From Solimonas terrae (GTDB lineage Bacteria > Pseudomonadota > Gammaproteobacteria > Nevskiales > Nevskiaceae), in NCBI RefSeq assembly GCF_011067135.1, contig NZ_JAAMOW010000001.1, positions 372,001-436,000 on the forward strand: 64,000 bases of DNA. Direction: 5' to 3'. Both the position numbers and the translations under genes were made by a program. Below the pieces are notes generated by a model. The model searched no databases, was not told where the DNA came from, and saw only the letters and a program-made list of their open reading frames with translations. The first letter of the stretch is position 1. Each line of letters starts with the position of its first letter. This document shows, one piece after another, positions 1-10,077 of this stretch.

Positions 1-658
1 TCGACTCAGCCCTCGCCATGTCGGTCTGGTAGCCGTCGGCGAGCTTTTCGAAATGCTCGCGGCCATCGCCGGCAATGAAATCGAACGGCGACGCGTGGCG
101 GCTGACGAGGCGGAACAGCGCATCGGGCGCGAAGTGCAGATCGCCGACCGATTCGCCGTAACCGTTGTAGTTCAGATAGGTGCCAAGGTCTTCGAGCTGG
201 CGCAGCTGCGCTTCGCTGACATCGAGACCCTTGGCGATCGTCTCGGCGCTCTTTTTCAGGTTGTCACCGAACGCACCGACGACGGCCCAGGCGAGAAAGC
301 GGTTCTTCAGGTAACCGTTGACGAGCAGGCTCGTGCAGACATCCGGCGCCTCGTTGATGATCGTCTTCAGCTTGTCACCGGACGGCCCATCGTTGGGAAT
401 GGCTCCAGCGAAGTGGTGATCGACATAGAACACCTCGGCGCCGGCGGCGAGCAGACGCACGACGCCCTCGCGATTCTTGTCGAGCGAGACGTCGAGCACC
501 GTCACGCGATCGCCGGCCCTGGCTTCGACCTGATCGAGCAGCTCGATATCGCGCTTCACGCCGGTGACAAGGCGCGCGTCGCGCGGTTCGGCGAGATGCA
601 GCTGCGTCAGTGCGCAGATGCCGTCGGCATCGCCATTGAATACGTCGATAAAAGCCAT
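1..658 (-). CDS. DHH-family phosphoesterase (3' end outside window)
   Basis: The gene opens at an ATG at 658 and stays open to the window edge, so only the first ~219 residues are visible. It belongs to the DHH superfamily of metal-dependent phosphodiesterases. Seen: FNGDADGIC (residues 7-15), DVSLDKN (56-62) and the signature VDHH (79-82), the expected order of metal-binding motifs for this fold. The natural substrate (cyclic dinucleotide, nanoRNA, polyphosphate-like or other) cannot be told from this part. It lies downstream of sat on the same strand, separated by a strong hairpin, so it is probably transcribed separately. No upstream ATG fits better, because the region above is the hairpin. 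Confidence 0.85.
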   Translation of the reverse strand, partial: MAFIDVFNGDADGICALTQLHLAEPRDARLVTGVKRDIELLDQVEARAGDRVTVLDVSLDKNREGVVRLLAAGAEVFYVDHHFAGAIPNDGPSGDKLKTIINEAPDVCTSLLVNGYLKNRFLAWAVVGAFGDNLKKSAETIAKGLDVSEAQLRQLEDLGTYLNYNGYGESVGDLHFAPDALFRLVSRHASPFDFIAGDGREHFEKLADGYQTDMARAES

Positions 659-715
659 CGGGGGAATCCTCGCTGCGTGCGTCGTCGCTGGTTCTTCGGC
701 CTTTCACAAACAGAA

Positions 716-746
716 CGGGCCGGATTTGCGCAGCAAACCCGGCCCG
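716..746 (-). terminator. Intrinsic terminator of the cysC-sat unit
   Basis: Arms 716-728 and 734-746 pair over 13 bp with a single G-T pair and a 5-nt loop. Read on the minus strand, the stem is followed by a U-rich tail (TTCTGTTTGTG). It sits just after the sat stop codon and before the DHH gene. Confidence 0.75.
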
Positions 747-760
747 CTTGACCGCTACGC

Positions 761-1957
761 TCAGGCCTTCCTGGCGTCTTCGATCTGGTAGTACTCCATC
801 AGCACCTTGGCCACTTCCGGGCGCGAGAATTCCGGCGGCGGCGCGATGCCGGCGCCGAGCATCTGGCGCACCTTGGTGCCCGACAGCGCAACGAAGTCAT
901 CCGGCACGTGATCCGGCGCTTCGCGCATCATCACCACGCGGCCGAGCTTCTTGCTGAACGCGGTGTTGTCGGCGCGGAAGATCTCGATCTGCAGCGCACC
1001 CTTCGGCACCTTCTCGTCGAAGATGGCCTGCGCGTCGAACGGACCGTAGTAGTCGCCGACGCCGGCATGGTCGCGGCCGACGATCAGGTAATCGGCGCCC
1101 ATGTTCTGACGGAACAGCGCATGCAGCACAGCCTCGCGCGGACCGGCGTAGAGCATGTCGAAACCGTAGCCGGTGATCATCACCGTGTTCTTCGGGAAGT
1201 AATGGTCGACCATCGTGCGGATGCACGCGTCACGCACCGGCGCCGGGATGTCGCCTTCCTTGAGCTTGCCGAGCAGCATGTGGATGACGATGCCGTCGGT
1301 GCCGAGGCGCTCGTGCGCCATGCGGCACAGCTCTTCATGCGCGCGGTGCATCGGGTTGCGCGTCTGGAACGCGACGACCTTCTTCCAGCCACGCTCGGCG
1401 ATCTCGTTGCGGATTTCGACGGCGGTACGGAAGGTGTCCGGGAACTCGCTCTGGAAGTAGCTGAAGTTCAGCACATCGATCGGGCCCGACAGCACGGTGT
1501 TGCCGAGACCGAGGAAGGTCTTGACGCCAGGGTGCTTCTCGTCGAGGTTGCCGAAGATTTCCTTGGCCATCATGCGCAGCTGCTCGTCGCTGACCGCTTC
1601 GACGCCCTGCACGTCCATCACCGCGAGCACCGGGTTGCCTTCGACGTTCGGATCGCGCAGCGCGATGCGATCACCGGCCTTGATCCCCGACTCCTTCGTG
1701 ATGTTGAGGATCGGCACCGGCCAGAACAGCCCCGACGTGGTCTTCAGGTCCTTGGCGACGCTGAGCGCGTCGGCCAGATTCATGTAGCCGGACAGCGGAT
1801 TGAAATAGCCGGCGCCCAGCATCACGGCGTTGGCGGCGGCGGCCGAATTGAGCAGCAGGCTCGGCAATGACTGCGCTTCCTTGCTCAGCGCTTCGTGCCG
1901 GGCGGTGTCGTAGACAAAACGCGGCTGCAGGGAATCGGAACCGTGGGGCTTGATCAT
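761..1957 (-). CDS. sat: Sulfate adenylyltransferase (ATP sulfurylase, homo-oligomeric type)
   Basis: Catalyses ATP + sulfate to adenosine 5'-phosphosulfate (APS) + PPi, the first step of sulfate activation in the cytoplasm. The 398-aa protein is the single-chain Sat type rather than the CysD/CysN heterodimer. Seen: the nucleotide-binding motif QTRNPMHRAHEEL (198-210) and GRDHAGVG (294-301), both diagnostic. There is no C-terminal kinase domain; APS kinase is the separate gene cysC, 29 bp upstream. Sat and CysC together make PAPS for assimilation, which fits a LysR regulator reading away on the other side. This Sat type can also run in reverse in sulfur oxidisers, but no sulfur-oxidation genes are visible here. 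Confidence 0.95.
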   Translation of the reverse strand: MIKPHGSDSLQPRFVYDTARHEALSKEAQSLPSLLLNSAAAANAVMLGAGYFNPLSGYMNLADALSVAKDLKTTSGLFWPVPILNITKESGIKAGDRIALRDPNVEGNPVLAVMDVQGVEAVSDEQLRMMAKEIFGNLDEKHPGVKTFLGLGNTVLSGPIDVLNFSYFQSEFPDTFRTAVEIRNEIAERGWKKVVAFQTRNPMHRAHEELCRMAHERLGTDGIVIHMLLGKLKEGDIPAPVRDACIRTMVDHYFPKNTVMITGYGFDMLYAGPREAVLHALFRQNMGADYLIVGRDHAGVGDYYGPFDAQAIFDEKVPKGALQIEIFRADNTAFSKKLGRVVMMREAPDHVPDDFVALSGTKVRQMLGAGIAPPPEFSRPEVAKVLMEYYQIEDARKA

Positions 1958-1986
1958 GTCGTCGTCTCTGTTGTCTGTTCGGGGAT

Positions 1987-2607
1987 TCAGGCGGCCGGCA
2001 GGATGCCGCGCGCGCCCAGCAGCTTCAGCAGGGCTTCGACTTCTTCCTGCAGGCTCATCTGGTGGCTCGGCAGCACCAGCTCGGCCCGCTCGGGCGCTTC
2101 ATACGGATCGCTGATGCCGGTGAAGTTCTTGATCTCGCCGGCGCGCGCCTTCTTGTACAGGCCCTTGGGATCGCGCTTCTCGGCTTCGGCCAGCGGCACG
2201 TCGACGTACACCTCGATGAAGTCGATGCCGGCGTCATCGTGCAGCTTGCGGACCAGATCGCGGTCGGCGCGGTACGGCGAGACGAAGCTCGACAGCACGA
2301 TCACGCCGGCGTCGACGAACAGCTTCGCCACCTCACCGATGCGGCGGATGTTCTCCGCGCGGTCTTCGGCGGAAAAGCCGAGGTTCTTGTTGATGCCGAG
2401 ACGCACATTGTCGCCGTCGAGCCGGTAGGCCAGACGTCCCTGCGACTGCAGCACCTTCTCCAGCGCAACGGCGACCGTGCTCTTGCCGGAACCGGACAGG
2501 CCGGTGAACCAGATCGTTGCGCCCTTCTGCCCGAGCAGGCGGTTGCGGTCGGCGCGGGTCACTTCACCTTCGTGCCAGGTGACGTTGGTAGCTTTCTGTT
2601 CGGTCAT
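1987..2607 (-). CDS. cysC: Adenylylsulfate (APS) kinase
   Basis: Phosphorylates APS to PAPS with ATP, the second activation step. The 206-aa protein is a usual length. Seen: P-loop GLSGSGKST near residues 36-44, then [18 protein letters not shown] and [16 protein letters not shown], the substrate-binding core of APS kinases, and the lid motif [14 protein letters not shown]. It is the first gene of a cysC-sat pair, and its start faces a divergent LysR gene across a 156-bp AT-rich region with inverted repeats, so LysR control is likely but unproven. Confidence 0.95.
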   Translation of the reverse strand: MTEQKATNVTWHEGEVTRADRNRLLGQKGATIWFTGLSGSGKSTVAVALEKVLQSQGRLAYRLDGDNVRLGINKNLGFSAEDRAENIRRIGEVAKLFVDAGVIVLSSFVSPYRADRDLVRKLHDDAGIDFIEVYVDVPLAEAEKRDPKGLYKKARAGEIKNFTGISDPYEAPERAELVLPSHQMSLQEEVEALLKLLGARGILPAA

Positions 2608-2689
2608 TGTTGCTCGGGAGATTTTGCGTGGGCGGTACGGCGTTACCGGCCAAACGCCGGAACGGCCGACATCATAGGCGCTTGCTTTC

Positions 2690-2743
2690 CATATTTAAAA
2701 TGCAATATATGAAAATATGAGTTCTCTTTTATTCATGCATGAA
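2690..2743. promoter_or_regulatory. Divergent cysC / lysR control region with inverted repeats
   Basis: In the 156-bp gap the base composition turns sharply AT-rich. CATATTT (2690-2696) is matched by its inverse AAATATG (2713-2719), and TTCATGCATGAA (2732-2743) is a perfect 12-bp palindrome 20 bp before the LysR ATG. LysR regulators typically bind such dyads (T-N11-A type) between themselves and a divergent target. The repeats are read directly; binding by this LysR is inference. Confidence 0.5.
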
Positions 2744-2763
2744 AATTCGCCCGGCGTGAGCAC

Positions 2764-3657
2764 ATGAATCTCAATCACCTCGCGATCTTCCAGGCCGTTG
2801 CCGCCGGCAGCAGCGTCAGCGCCGGCGCGCGCCGACTCAACATCAGCCAGTCCGCCGTGTCCAAACAGCTCGCCGAATTCGAGCGCAGCGTCGGCGTCAG
2901 CCTGTTCCATCGTCTGCCACGCGGCATGCGCCTGACCGAAGCCGGCCGTGTGCTGCTGGGCTTCGCCAATCGGTTGTTCGCCATCGAGGCCGAGGCCGAA
3001 CTGGCGCTGCGCGATCTGCGCCAGCTCGCGCGTGGCCGCATCGCGATCGGCGCCAGCCGCACGATCGGCGCCTACATGCTGCCGCAGGTGCTGGCCGCAT
3101 TTCGCGAACAGCACCCGGGCGTCGAGCTGGCACTGCAGGTCGAGAACACGCAGGCGATCGAGGACAAGCTGGTTGCCGGCGAGATCGACATCGGCTTCGC
3201 CGAAGGCATCGTCCGCAGCGACGTGCTCGACTATCAGGTCTTCGCACAGGACGAGCTGGTGCTGATCGCCGCTCCGCACCATCAGGCTGCGGGCGCGGCA
3301 GCACTGAGCCTTCAACAATTGGCGAAGCTGCCGTTGCTGATGCACGAACCGGGTTCCGGCACGCGCGCCGTCACCGAACGGGCACTGCTGTCCAAAAAGC
3401 TCGATGTGCGGCCGGCGATGACGCTGGCGAGCACGGAGGCAATCAAGCACACGGTGGCGACCGGTGTCGGTCTCGCAATCCTGTCGGCGCTCGCCGTGCA
3501 GACCGAACTGCGCGCAAGAACGCTGGTCGTCGTACCGGTCAAGGACCTGCGCATCCGCCGCCCGCTGTATCGCGTGCAGCTGAAGAACATCTGGCCCAGC
3601 CCGTCGCTCGAGGCCTTCCTGCCGTTCCTGCGCTACGCGACCACGACGACCTCGTGA
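2764..3657 (+). CDS. LysR-family transcriptional regulator, likely of sulfate activation
   Basis: A 297-aa protein with an N-terminal winged helix-turn-helix (ARRLNISQSAVSKQLAEFE, about residues 22-40) and a C-terminal periplasmic-binding-like effector domain (from ~90), the standard LysR layout and length. It is divergent from cysC-sat, which makes those genes the most probable target. By family the effector would be a small molecule (for CysB/Cbl, O-acetylserine or APS), but nothing in the sequence fixes it, and it does not look like a full-length CysB (~324 aa). It ends 3 bp before the stop of the convergent nuclease gene. Confidence 0.85.
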   Translation: MNLNHLAIFQAVAAGSSVSAGARRLNISQSAVSKQLAEFERSVGVSLFHRLPRGMRLTEAGRVLLGFANRLFAIEAEAELALRDLRQLARGRIAIGASRTIGAYMLPQVLAAFREQHPGVELALQVENTQAIEDKLVAGEIDIGFAEGIVRSDVLDYQVFAQDELVLIAAPHHQAAGAAALSLQQLAKLPLLMHEPGSGTRAVTERALLSKKLDVRPAMTLASTEAIKHTVATGVGLAILSALAVQTELRARTLVVVPVKDLRIRRPLYRVQLKNIWPSPSLEAFLPFLRYATTTTS

Positions 3658-4140
3658 CGATCAGTCCCTGCGCGGATGATCGCGACGCCATTGCCACGGC
3701 GGCTGCGGATCGGGGGCCGCCCAGAGACCGCGCCCGGCGGCGCGCGCCGCAGCCAGCGTCGTTCGACAGGCGCGCGTCGGTCGCATGCCGCACCAGGCCA
3801 GACCATCGGCGACCAGCTGCAGACCGATATCGCCGGCATCGTTGTCGATCTGCGCAACGGTACGGCCATAGCGATCGATCGCCCGGGACGTCACGGCGAT
3901 CGGCCGTCCATGCACATGTTCGACCAGGGCCTCGCGCGCCGCCACGCCGTAAGCCTGCTGCAGTTCCGGGGCATCGATATCATCGACGCGCAGCGTCATG
4001 GCGGCGTGGTCGCCGCAGCGCACCGTCAGCGTATCGCCGTCATGAACCCGCAGCACGTCGGCCTGCCGACAATGCCAGGCGTATGCGGACGGTGCGCACA
4101 GCCACCCGAGCAACAGCCACGGCAGCGAGCGGCAGAACGA

Positions 4141-4167
4141 AAAAAGCCCCGCTTTGCGGGGCCTTTT
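4141..4167 (-). terminator. clpX terminator (T-runs on both strands)
   Basis: Stem GCCCCGC/GCGGGGC with a TTT loop. On the minus strand it is followed by a run of six T; on the plus strand by CCTTTT. It begins ~20 bp after the clpX stop and lies inside the annotated N-terminus of the nuclease ORF. Confidence 0.85.
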
Positions 4168-4186
4168 GCCGTTCGCGGCGGCCGTG

Positions 4187-5461
<1,275 letters not shown>

Positions 5462-5560
5462 CTCACATCCTCATCCGGTCGCTGATGCCCGGCGACCTCT
5501 GTATAGCACAGGGTCATTTTTCTGCAAAACTTGGCTCTCTGCCCATTCAAAGACGACCGT

Positions 5561-6181
5561 TCAGGTGGCCGAACCGCCCCGTTGGGTCAGAATCTGGTCG
5601 ATCAGACCGTATTCCTTGGCCTGATCGGCATTCATGAAGTAATCGCGCTCGACATCGCGCTCGATCTTGTCGATCGCCTGACCGGTGTGTTCGGCCATCA
5701 GCCTGTTGAGTTTTTCGCGCAAATACAGGATCTCGCGCGCCTGGATTTCGATATCGCTGGCCTGCCCCTGCGCACCACCGGATGGCTGGTGAATCATCAC
5801 ACGCGCATTCGGCAGCGCGAAGCGCTTGCCCTTGGCGCCCGCCGACAGCAGGAATGCACCCATGCTCGCCGCCTGACCGATGCACATGGTCGAGACATCC
5901 GGCTTGATGAACTTCATCGTGTCGTAGATCGACATGCCGGCCGTGATCACACCGCCCGGCGAGTTGATGTAGATGTGGATGTCCTTGTCCGGATTTTCCG
6001 ATTCAAGGAACAGCAGCTGCGCGACGACCAGGTTTGCCATGTGATCTTCAATGCCGCCGACGATGAAGATCACCCGCTCCTTCAGCAGGCGGGAGTAGAT
6101 GTCGAACGCGCGCTCGCCACGGGCGGTCTGTTCAACCACCATCGGCACGAGGTGCTGGGCGCGGGTCACTATGTCGTTCAT
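5561..6181 (-). CDS. clpP: ATP-dependent Clp protease proteolytic subunit ClpP
   Basis: Serine peptidase that forms the barrel partner of ClpX. The 206-aa protein has all triad residues in place: Ser106 in GQAASMGA, His131 in VMIHQP and Asp180 in ERDVERD. The first residues before [10 protein letters not shown] look like the usual autoprocessed propeptide. It lies between tig and clpX on one strand. Confidence 0.98.
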   Translation of the reverse strand: MNDIVTRAQHLVPMVVEQTARGERAFDIYSRLLKERVIFIVGGIEDHMANLVVAQLLFLESENPDKDIHIYINSPGGVITAGMSIYDTMKFIKPDVSTMCIGQAASMGAFLLSAGAKGKRFALPNARVMIHQPSGGAQGQASDIEIQAREILYLREKLNRLMAEHTGQAIDKIERDVERDYFMNADQAKEYGLIDQILTQRGGSAT

Positions 6182-6246
6182 GGCGTTTCTGGATTCCTGG
6201 AGTGGAGGCGTGGCGCTGCGGTTCCCTGACCTGCAGCAGTGGAGGC

Positions 6247-6277
6247 GAAAGCGCGCCGTTCAAGCCGGCGCGCTTTC
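6247..6277 (-). terminator. Hairpin in the tig-clpP gap (attenuator-like)
   Basis: Arms GAAAGCGCGCCG (6247-6258) and its exact inverse (6266-6277) form a 12-bp stem with a 7-nt loop, 10 bp after the tig stop. No T-run follows on the minus strand, so it may stabilise or partially terminate the tig transcript rather than separate it cleanly from clpP. Confidence 0.5.
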
Positions 6278-6286
6278 CGGCTCCGC

Positions 6287-7621
6287 CTACGCGCCCTGCG
6301 GCGCCTGCGGATTGAGCAGTGCTTCGAGCGCCAGCGGCTTTTCGCTGAGCGTGACGCCGTCGATCAGACTGTCGACGACCTGATCCTCGAGCACCATGGC
6401 GCGCAGGCCCTGCAGCATTTCCGGACGCGAGCGGTAGTAGGCCTTGACCTGTTCAGGCTGCTCGTAGTCGCCGGCGATGCCGTCGAGTGCGGTTTCGACA
6501 CGTGCGCTGTCGAGCTTGATGTCACGCGCCTTGATCACTTCGCCGATCAGCAGGCCGAGCGCAACGCGCTGGCTTGCGGTCTGCTCGAACAGCGCATCCG
6601 GCAGCAGCTCGTCACGCTTCGCCGGATCGAGGTTCGCCATGTTCATGCGCGCGGCTGCCTCCTGGCGCAGGTTCGGGATTTCCTGCTTGATCAGTGCCTG
6701 CGGCAGTTCGATCGGGTTGGTCTTCAGCAGCTGTTCCAGCGCCTGGCTCTTGAGACGATTGCGAATCGCCTTGTCGCGCTCCTTCTCGAGCGCAAGCTTG
6801 CACTTCTCGCGCAGGCCCGCTTCGCCGGCCGCTGCGTCGACCTGATGAGCCTGCAGGAACTCGGCGTCGATTTCCGGCAGCTTCGGTTCGCGCAGTTCCT
6901 TGATGGTCACCTCGAACTGTGCGGTCTTGCCACGCAGATCCTCGGCGCGATAGTCCTCGGGGAAGTTGACGTCGACGACAAATGATTCGCCCGTCGCATG
7001 ACCGGCGATTCCCGCTTCGAGATCCAGCAGGAAGCGGCCCTCGCCCAGCTCGAACTGCACGTCCTTGCCTTCACCGCCGGCGAACGGTGCACCGTCGACC
7101 TTGCCAAGGAAATCGACCTTGACCTGGTCGCCGTTCTGCGCGGCACGCGCCGCTTCGTTGAACTCGCGGCGTGCCTTGCGCAGATTGCCGATCAGGCGAT
7201 CGATATCGGCATCGGTGATCTCGACGACCGGCTTTTCGATCTGCAGCGTGTCCAGGGCATTCAGCGTCACTTCGGGATAGACCTCGAAGTTGGCGACGTA
7301 CTCGAAGGGCTCGCCCGCCTTTTCGGCGGTGATGTCGATCTGCGGCTGACCCGCCGGGCTGACGCCGGCCTGGCTCAGCGCCTGCGGATAGGTCTGCTGG
7401 ACCAGATCGGAGATCGCTTCCATGCGCGCCGACTCACCGAACTGCTGTTCGATGACCTTGCGCGGCGCCTTGCCCGGACGGAAGCCCGGCAGCTTGGCAC
7501 GGCTGGCCGCACGATTGAGCCTTGCGTCGATCGCCTTGGCGACCTGATCGGCAGGCACACGGACACGCATCTGCCGGCGCAGTCCGCCCGGCGAATCGAC
7601 TTGAACTTCCATTTCTAACAC
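6287..7621 (-). CDS. tig: Trigger factor (ribosome-associated chaperone)
   Basis: Ribosome-bound chaperone and peptidyl-prolyl isomerase acting on nascent chains. The 444-aa protein has the three expected parts. The N-terminal ribosome-binding domain carries the signature GFRPGKAPRKVIEQQFG (~residues 46-62), the middle is an FKBP-like PPIase domain (~160-245), and the C-terminal helical arms run to the end. It is the first gene of tig-clpP-clpX and sits 31 bp after a tRNA-Leu on the same strand. Confidence 0.97.
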   Translation of the reverse strand: MLEMEVQVDSPGGLRRQMRVRVPADQVAKAIDARLNRAASRAKLPGFRPGKAPRKVIEQQFGESARMEAISDLVQQTYPQALSQAGVSPAGQPQIDITAEKAGEPFEYVANFEVYPEVTLNALDTLQIEKPVVEITDADIDRLIGNLRKARREFNEAARAAQNGDQVKVDFLGKVDGAPFAGGEGKDVQFELGEGRFLLDLEAGIAGHATGESFVVDVNFPEDYRAEDLRGKTAQFEVTIKELREPKLPEIDAEFLQAHQVDAAAGEAGLREKCKLALEKERDKAIRNRLKSQALEQLLKTNPIELPQALIKQEIPNLRQEAAARMNMANLDPAKRDELLPDALFEQTASQRVALGLLIGEVIKARDIKLDSARVETALDGIAGDYEQPEQVKAYYRSRPEMLQGLRAMVLEDQVVDSLIDGVTLSEKPLALEALLNPQAPQGA

Positions 7622-7652
7622 TCTGAGGGCTATTGGTTATTTGAGGACAGCT

Positions 7653-7737
7653 TGGTGCGAAAGGCGAGACTCGAACTCGCACGCCTTGCGGCACGGGAAC
7701 CTAAATCCCGGGCGTCTACCAATTCCGCCACTCTCGC
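7653..7737 (-). tRNA. tRNA-Leu (anticodon UAG)
   Basis: An 85-nt class II tRNA read on the minus strand from 7737. The 7-bp acceptor stem is GCGAGAG/CTTTCGC, the D-arm has GG in AATTGGTAGA, and the anticodon stem CGGGA/TCCCG encloses the loop TTTAGGT (anticodon TAG). A long variable arm (TGCCGCAAGGCG) follows, then a T-arm with GTTCGAGTC, and the 3' CCA is encoded. The long variable arm and UAG anticodon identify leucine. Confidence 0.96.
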
Positions 7738-7824
7738 AAAGGGGCCGAAGTATATCAGTCGCTTGCGCGACAGCATCGGCCGATCGTCGCGGTCGAATGG
7801 CAGAAATCGGACGCCTCGCATCGC

Positions 7825-7853
7825 TTGACTCGTTAATGAGAATCATTATTATC
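7825..7853 (+). promoter_or_regulatory. Fur-controlled promoter of hemP
   Basis: A -35 element TTGACT (7825-7830), 16 bp and a -10 element TATTAT (7847-7852). Overlapping the -10 is AATGAGAATCATTATTATC (7835-7853), very close to the 19-bp Fur consensus GATAATGATAATCATTATC. Iron-replete Fur would block RNA polymerase here. The hemP ATG lies 28 bp downstream. Confidence 0.85.
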
Positions 7854-7881
7854 AAAGGCCAACACGCACGAGGGCCATGCC

Positions 7882-8061
7882 ATGGATGAGTTCCGCACGA
7901 TGCACCCGACGACCGCCCAGATCGAGCAGCGCGACGGTGCGGCGCCACGCGTGCGCAGCGACGAGCTCCTGCGCGGGGCGCGCGAAATCATCATCGAGCA
8001 TCGCGGCCAGGAATATCGGCTGCTGCGCACCCGCAACGATCGGCTGATCCTCAACAAATGA
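7882..8061 (+). CDS. hemP: HemP family hemin-uptake-associated protein
   Basis: A 59-aa protein. The C-terminal half SDELLRGAREIIIEHRGQ followed by EYRLLRTRNDRLILNK is the HemP family pattern (a strand-rich segment ending in a conserved LILNK/LILTK). HemP proteins sit at the head of heme or iron uptake loci. In some bacteria they act as small activators of heme-receptor expression, in others their role is unknown. A Fur box directly upstream and the ABC importer genes downstream agree with a heme/iron role. The ATG at 7882 is chosen because the other nearby ATGs are out of frame. Confidence 0.88.
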   Translation: MDEFRTMHPTTAQIEQRDGAAPRVRSDELLRGAREIIIEHRGQEYRLLRTRNDRLILNK

Positions 8062-8108
8062 GCTGAAGTTCTCAACGCGCTGTGCGCCGGCTGGCACAAT
8101 GCCGGCGA

Positions 8109-9152
8109 ATGAGCGATCCCGACCTGCGCCGCGTTCCCGTTTCCGTCTGCGCGGCTCTGCTGCTGATCGCACTGGCGTGCCTCGCGTTCTGGGCCGCGCT
8201 GGCCGGACCCTTCCCGCTGTCGTTCGCCGATCTGCAACATGCCGTCGGGTCCGGACCGGCCCTGAGCCCGGCGCAACACAGCGTACTCCTGCGCCTGCGC
8301 CTGCCGCGCCTGCTCGCCGCCGTCGCCATCGGCGGCGGTCTGGCGATCGCCGGCTGCAGCTTTCAGGCCGTGCTGCGCAATCCGCTCGCCGATCCCAGTT
8401 TCATCGGCGTCTCCGGTGGTGCCGCCGTCGCCGCTGCCGCCTGCCTGGCATCACTCAGCCATTTGCACTTCATCGCACTGCCACCGCAGATCCTGATCGC
8501 GATCTCGGCACTCGCCGGCGGCCTTGGCAGTGCGGCGCTGGTTCTGCGCATCGCGCGCGTCGATGGCGACGCGCAGCCGATCACCTTGCTGCTGGCGGGA
8601 CTGGCGATCAATGCACTGGCCGGTGGCCTGCTCGGCCTGATCGCCTACAGCTCGAACGATCCGACGCTGCGCGCGATCACGCTCTGGCTGTTCGGTTCGC
8701 TGGACCGTGCAGGCTGGCCGGAACTCGCAGTCGCGGCGCCGGCGATCCTGCTCGCCGCACTGTCGCTGTGGCGCCTGGCACCGTCGCTGAACGCATTGCT
8801 GCTCGGCGAGGCCGAAGCGGCCCATGTCGGCGTCCACGTCGCCGCGGTCCGACGCGGCACCATCGCGCTCGCCGTGGTCTGCACGGCCTGCTCGGTCGCG
8901 CTTGCCGGCGTCGTCGGCTTCATCGGCCTGATGGTGCCGCACATGCTGCGCATGCTGATCGGCCCCGACCATCGCAGCCTGATGCCCTTGTCGTTCCTCG
9001 GTGGCGCCGCGCTGCTGACACTGGCCGACACGATTGCGCGTATCGCCGTGCAGCCTGCAGAAATTCCGGTCGGCATCCTCTGTGCGCTGCTAGGTGCGCC
9101 ATTCTTTCTCGGCTTGCTGCTGCACTGGCGCCGCAGCCCGGTACTGAGCTGA
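8109..9152 (+). CDS. hmuU: FecCD/BtuC-type ABC importer permease, probably heme
   Basis: A 347-aa polytopic inner-membrane permease of the FecCD family (heme, siderophore or cobalamin import). Seen: many hydrophobic segments starting at residues ~10-30, LLRLRLPRLLAAVAIGGGLA near the N-terminus and the conserved coupling region GFIGLMVPHMLRMLIG toward the C-terminus. The start at 8109 is preferred over one 27 bp upstream because it follows better spacing and matches the family's short N-terminus. It lies 47 bp after hemP, and its stop overlaps the ATPase start (TGATG). Heme as substrate is inferred from hemP and Fur; no substrate-binding protein or outer-membrane receptor is next to it. Confidence 0.85.
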   Translation: MSDPDLRRVPVSVCAALLLIALACLAFWAALAGPFPLSFADLQHAVGSGPALSPAQHSVLLRLRLPRLLAAVAIGGGLAIAGCSFQAVLRNPLADPSFIGVSGGAAVAAAACLASLSHLHFIALPPQILIAISALAGGLGSAALVLRIARVDGDAQPITLLLAGLAINALAGGLLGLIAYSSNDPTLRAITLWLFGSLDRAGWPELAVAAPAILLAALSLWRLAPSLNALLLGEAEAAHVGVHVAAVRRGTIALAVVCTACSVALAGVVGFIGLMVPHMLRMLIGPDHRSLMPLSFLGGAALLTLADTIARIAVQPAEIPVGILCALLGAPFFLGLLLHWRRSPVLS

Positions 9153-9946
9153 TGCTGCGTACCGACCAGCTCGCGTTCTCGATGCAGGGCCGGCTGTTGC
9201 TGGCGCCGCTGAGCGTGTCATTCCAGCCCGGCCGCCTGCATGCGATCTTCGGTCCGAACGGCGCCGGCAAGTCGACCCTGTTGCGGCTGCTGTCACGTGA
9301 ATGGGGCACGGCGCGCGGACAGATCCTGCTCGACGATCGCCCGCTGAGCGACTGGGCCGCGGCGGACCTCGCCCGACACCGTGCGATCCTGCCGCAGCAG
9401 CATGCCCTGACGTTCGCGTTCAGCGCGGCGGAAGTCGTCGCGCTCGGCCGCCTGCACGCCGAGCGCCGCACGGCAACGCGCGAGCGGCAGATCGTCGCCG
9501 ACGCCCTCGCCGCCTGCGGCGCCGGCACGCTCGCGGCACGCTCCTATGCACGACTGTCCGGCGGCGAACGGGCCCGCGTGCAGCTGGCGCGCGTACTGGC
9601 GCAGATCTGGGAAGCCCCGGCCGGCCGGGCGCGTTATCTGATGCTGGACGAGCCGACCGCGCACCTGGATCTGGCATTCCAGCATGCCTGCTTGCGGCTG
9701 GCGCGCGACTGGCTGCAGGCCGGGGTTTGCGTGATCGCCGTATTGCACGATCCGAATCTGGTTCTGGCCTATGCCGACGATGTGCTGGTGCTCGATCACG
9801 GCCGCCTGCGCGCGCAGGGTTCGCCATCGAGCGTGCTGAATGCCGAGCTGATGCAGGAGATCTACGGACTCGGTGCCGAGCGCCTGCAGACGCCGGATGG
9901 ACAGCATTGGCTTGCGGTACGCGCAAATCGCGCGGCGACGCCCTGA
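9152..9946 (+). CDS. hmuV: ABC importer ATP-binding protein, HmuV-like
   Basis: A 264-aa nucleotide-binding subunit that energises the adjacent permease. Seen: Walker A GPNGAGKST (34-42), Q-loop PQQHA, signature LSGGERARVQLARVLAQ, Walker B YLMLDEPTAHLD and switch HDPNLVLAYAD. The insertion in the signature-to-Walker-B stretch (QIWEAPAGRARYLMLDEP) is typical of HmuV heme ATPases compared with FecE/BtuD. It is translationally coupled to the permease (one-base stop/start overlap). No further gene of the system follows; the next gene is on the other strand. Confidence 0.88.
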   Translation: MLRTDQLAFSMQGRLLLAPLSVSFQPGRLHAIFGPNGAGKSTLLRLLSREWGTARGQILLDDRPLSDWAAADLARHRAILPQQHALTFAFSAAEVVALGRLHAERRTATRERQIVADALAACGAGTLAARSYARLSGGERARVQLARVLAQIWEAPAGRARYLMLDEPTAHLDLAFQHACLRLARDWLQAGVCVIAVLHDPNLVLAYADDVLVLDHGRLRAQGSPSSVLNAELMQEIYGLGAERLQTPDGQHWLAVRANRAATP

Positions 9947-10077
9947 ACGAGGCCGAGCATCGCCGGGAAACAGCTCATATCGAGATCGTGCTGCAGCAGC
10001 CGGCTTTGCGGAGCGTGCCGCAGCGGCATGTGCTCGCTGCGTCGGCTTGCGGCACCGTCAACGCGAACCCGCTGGCA

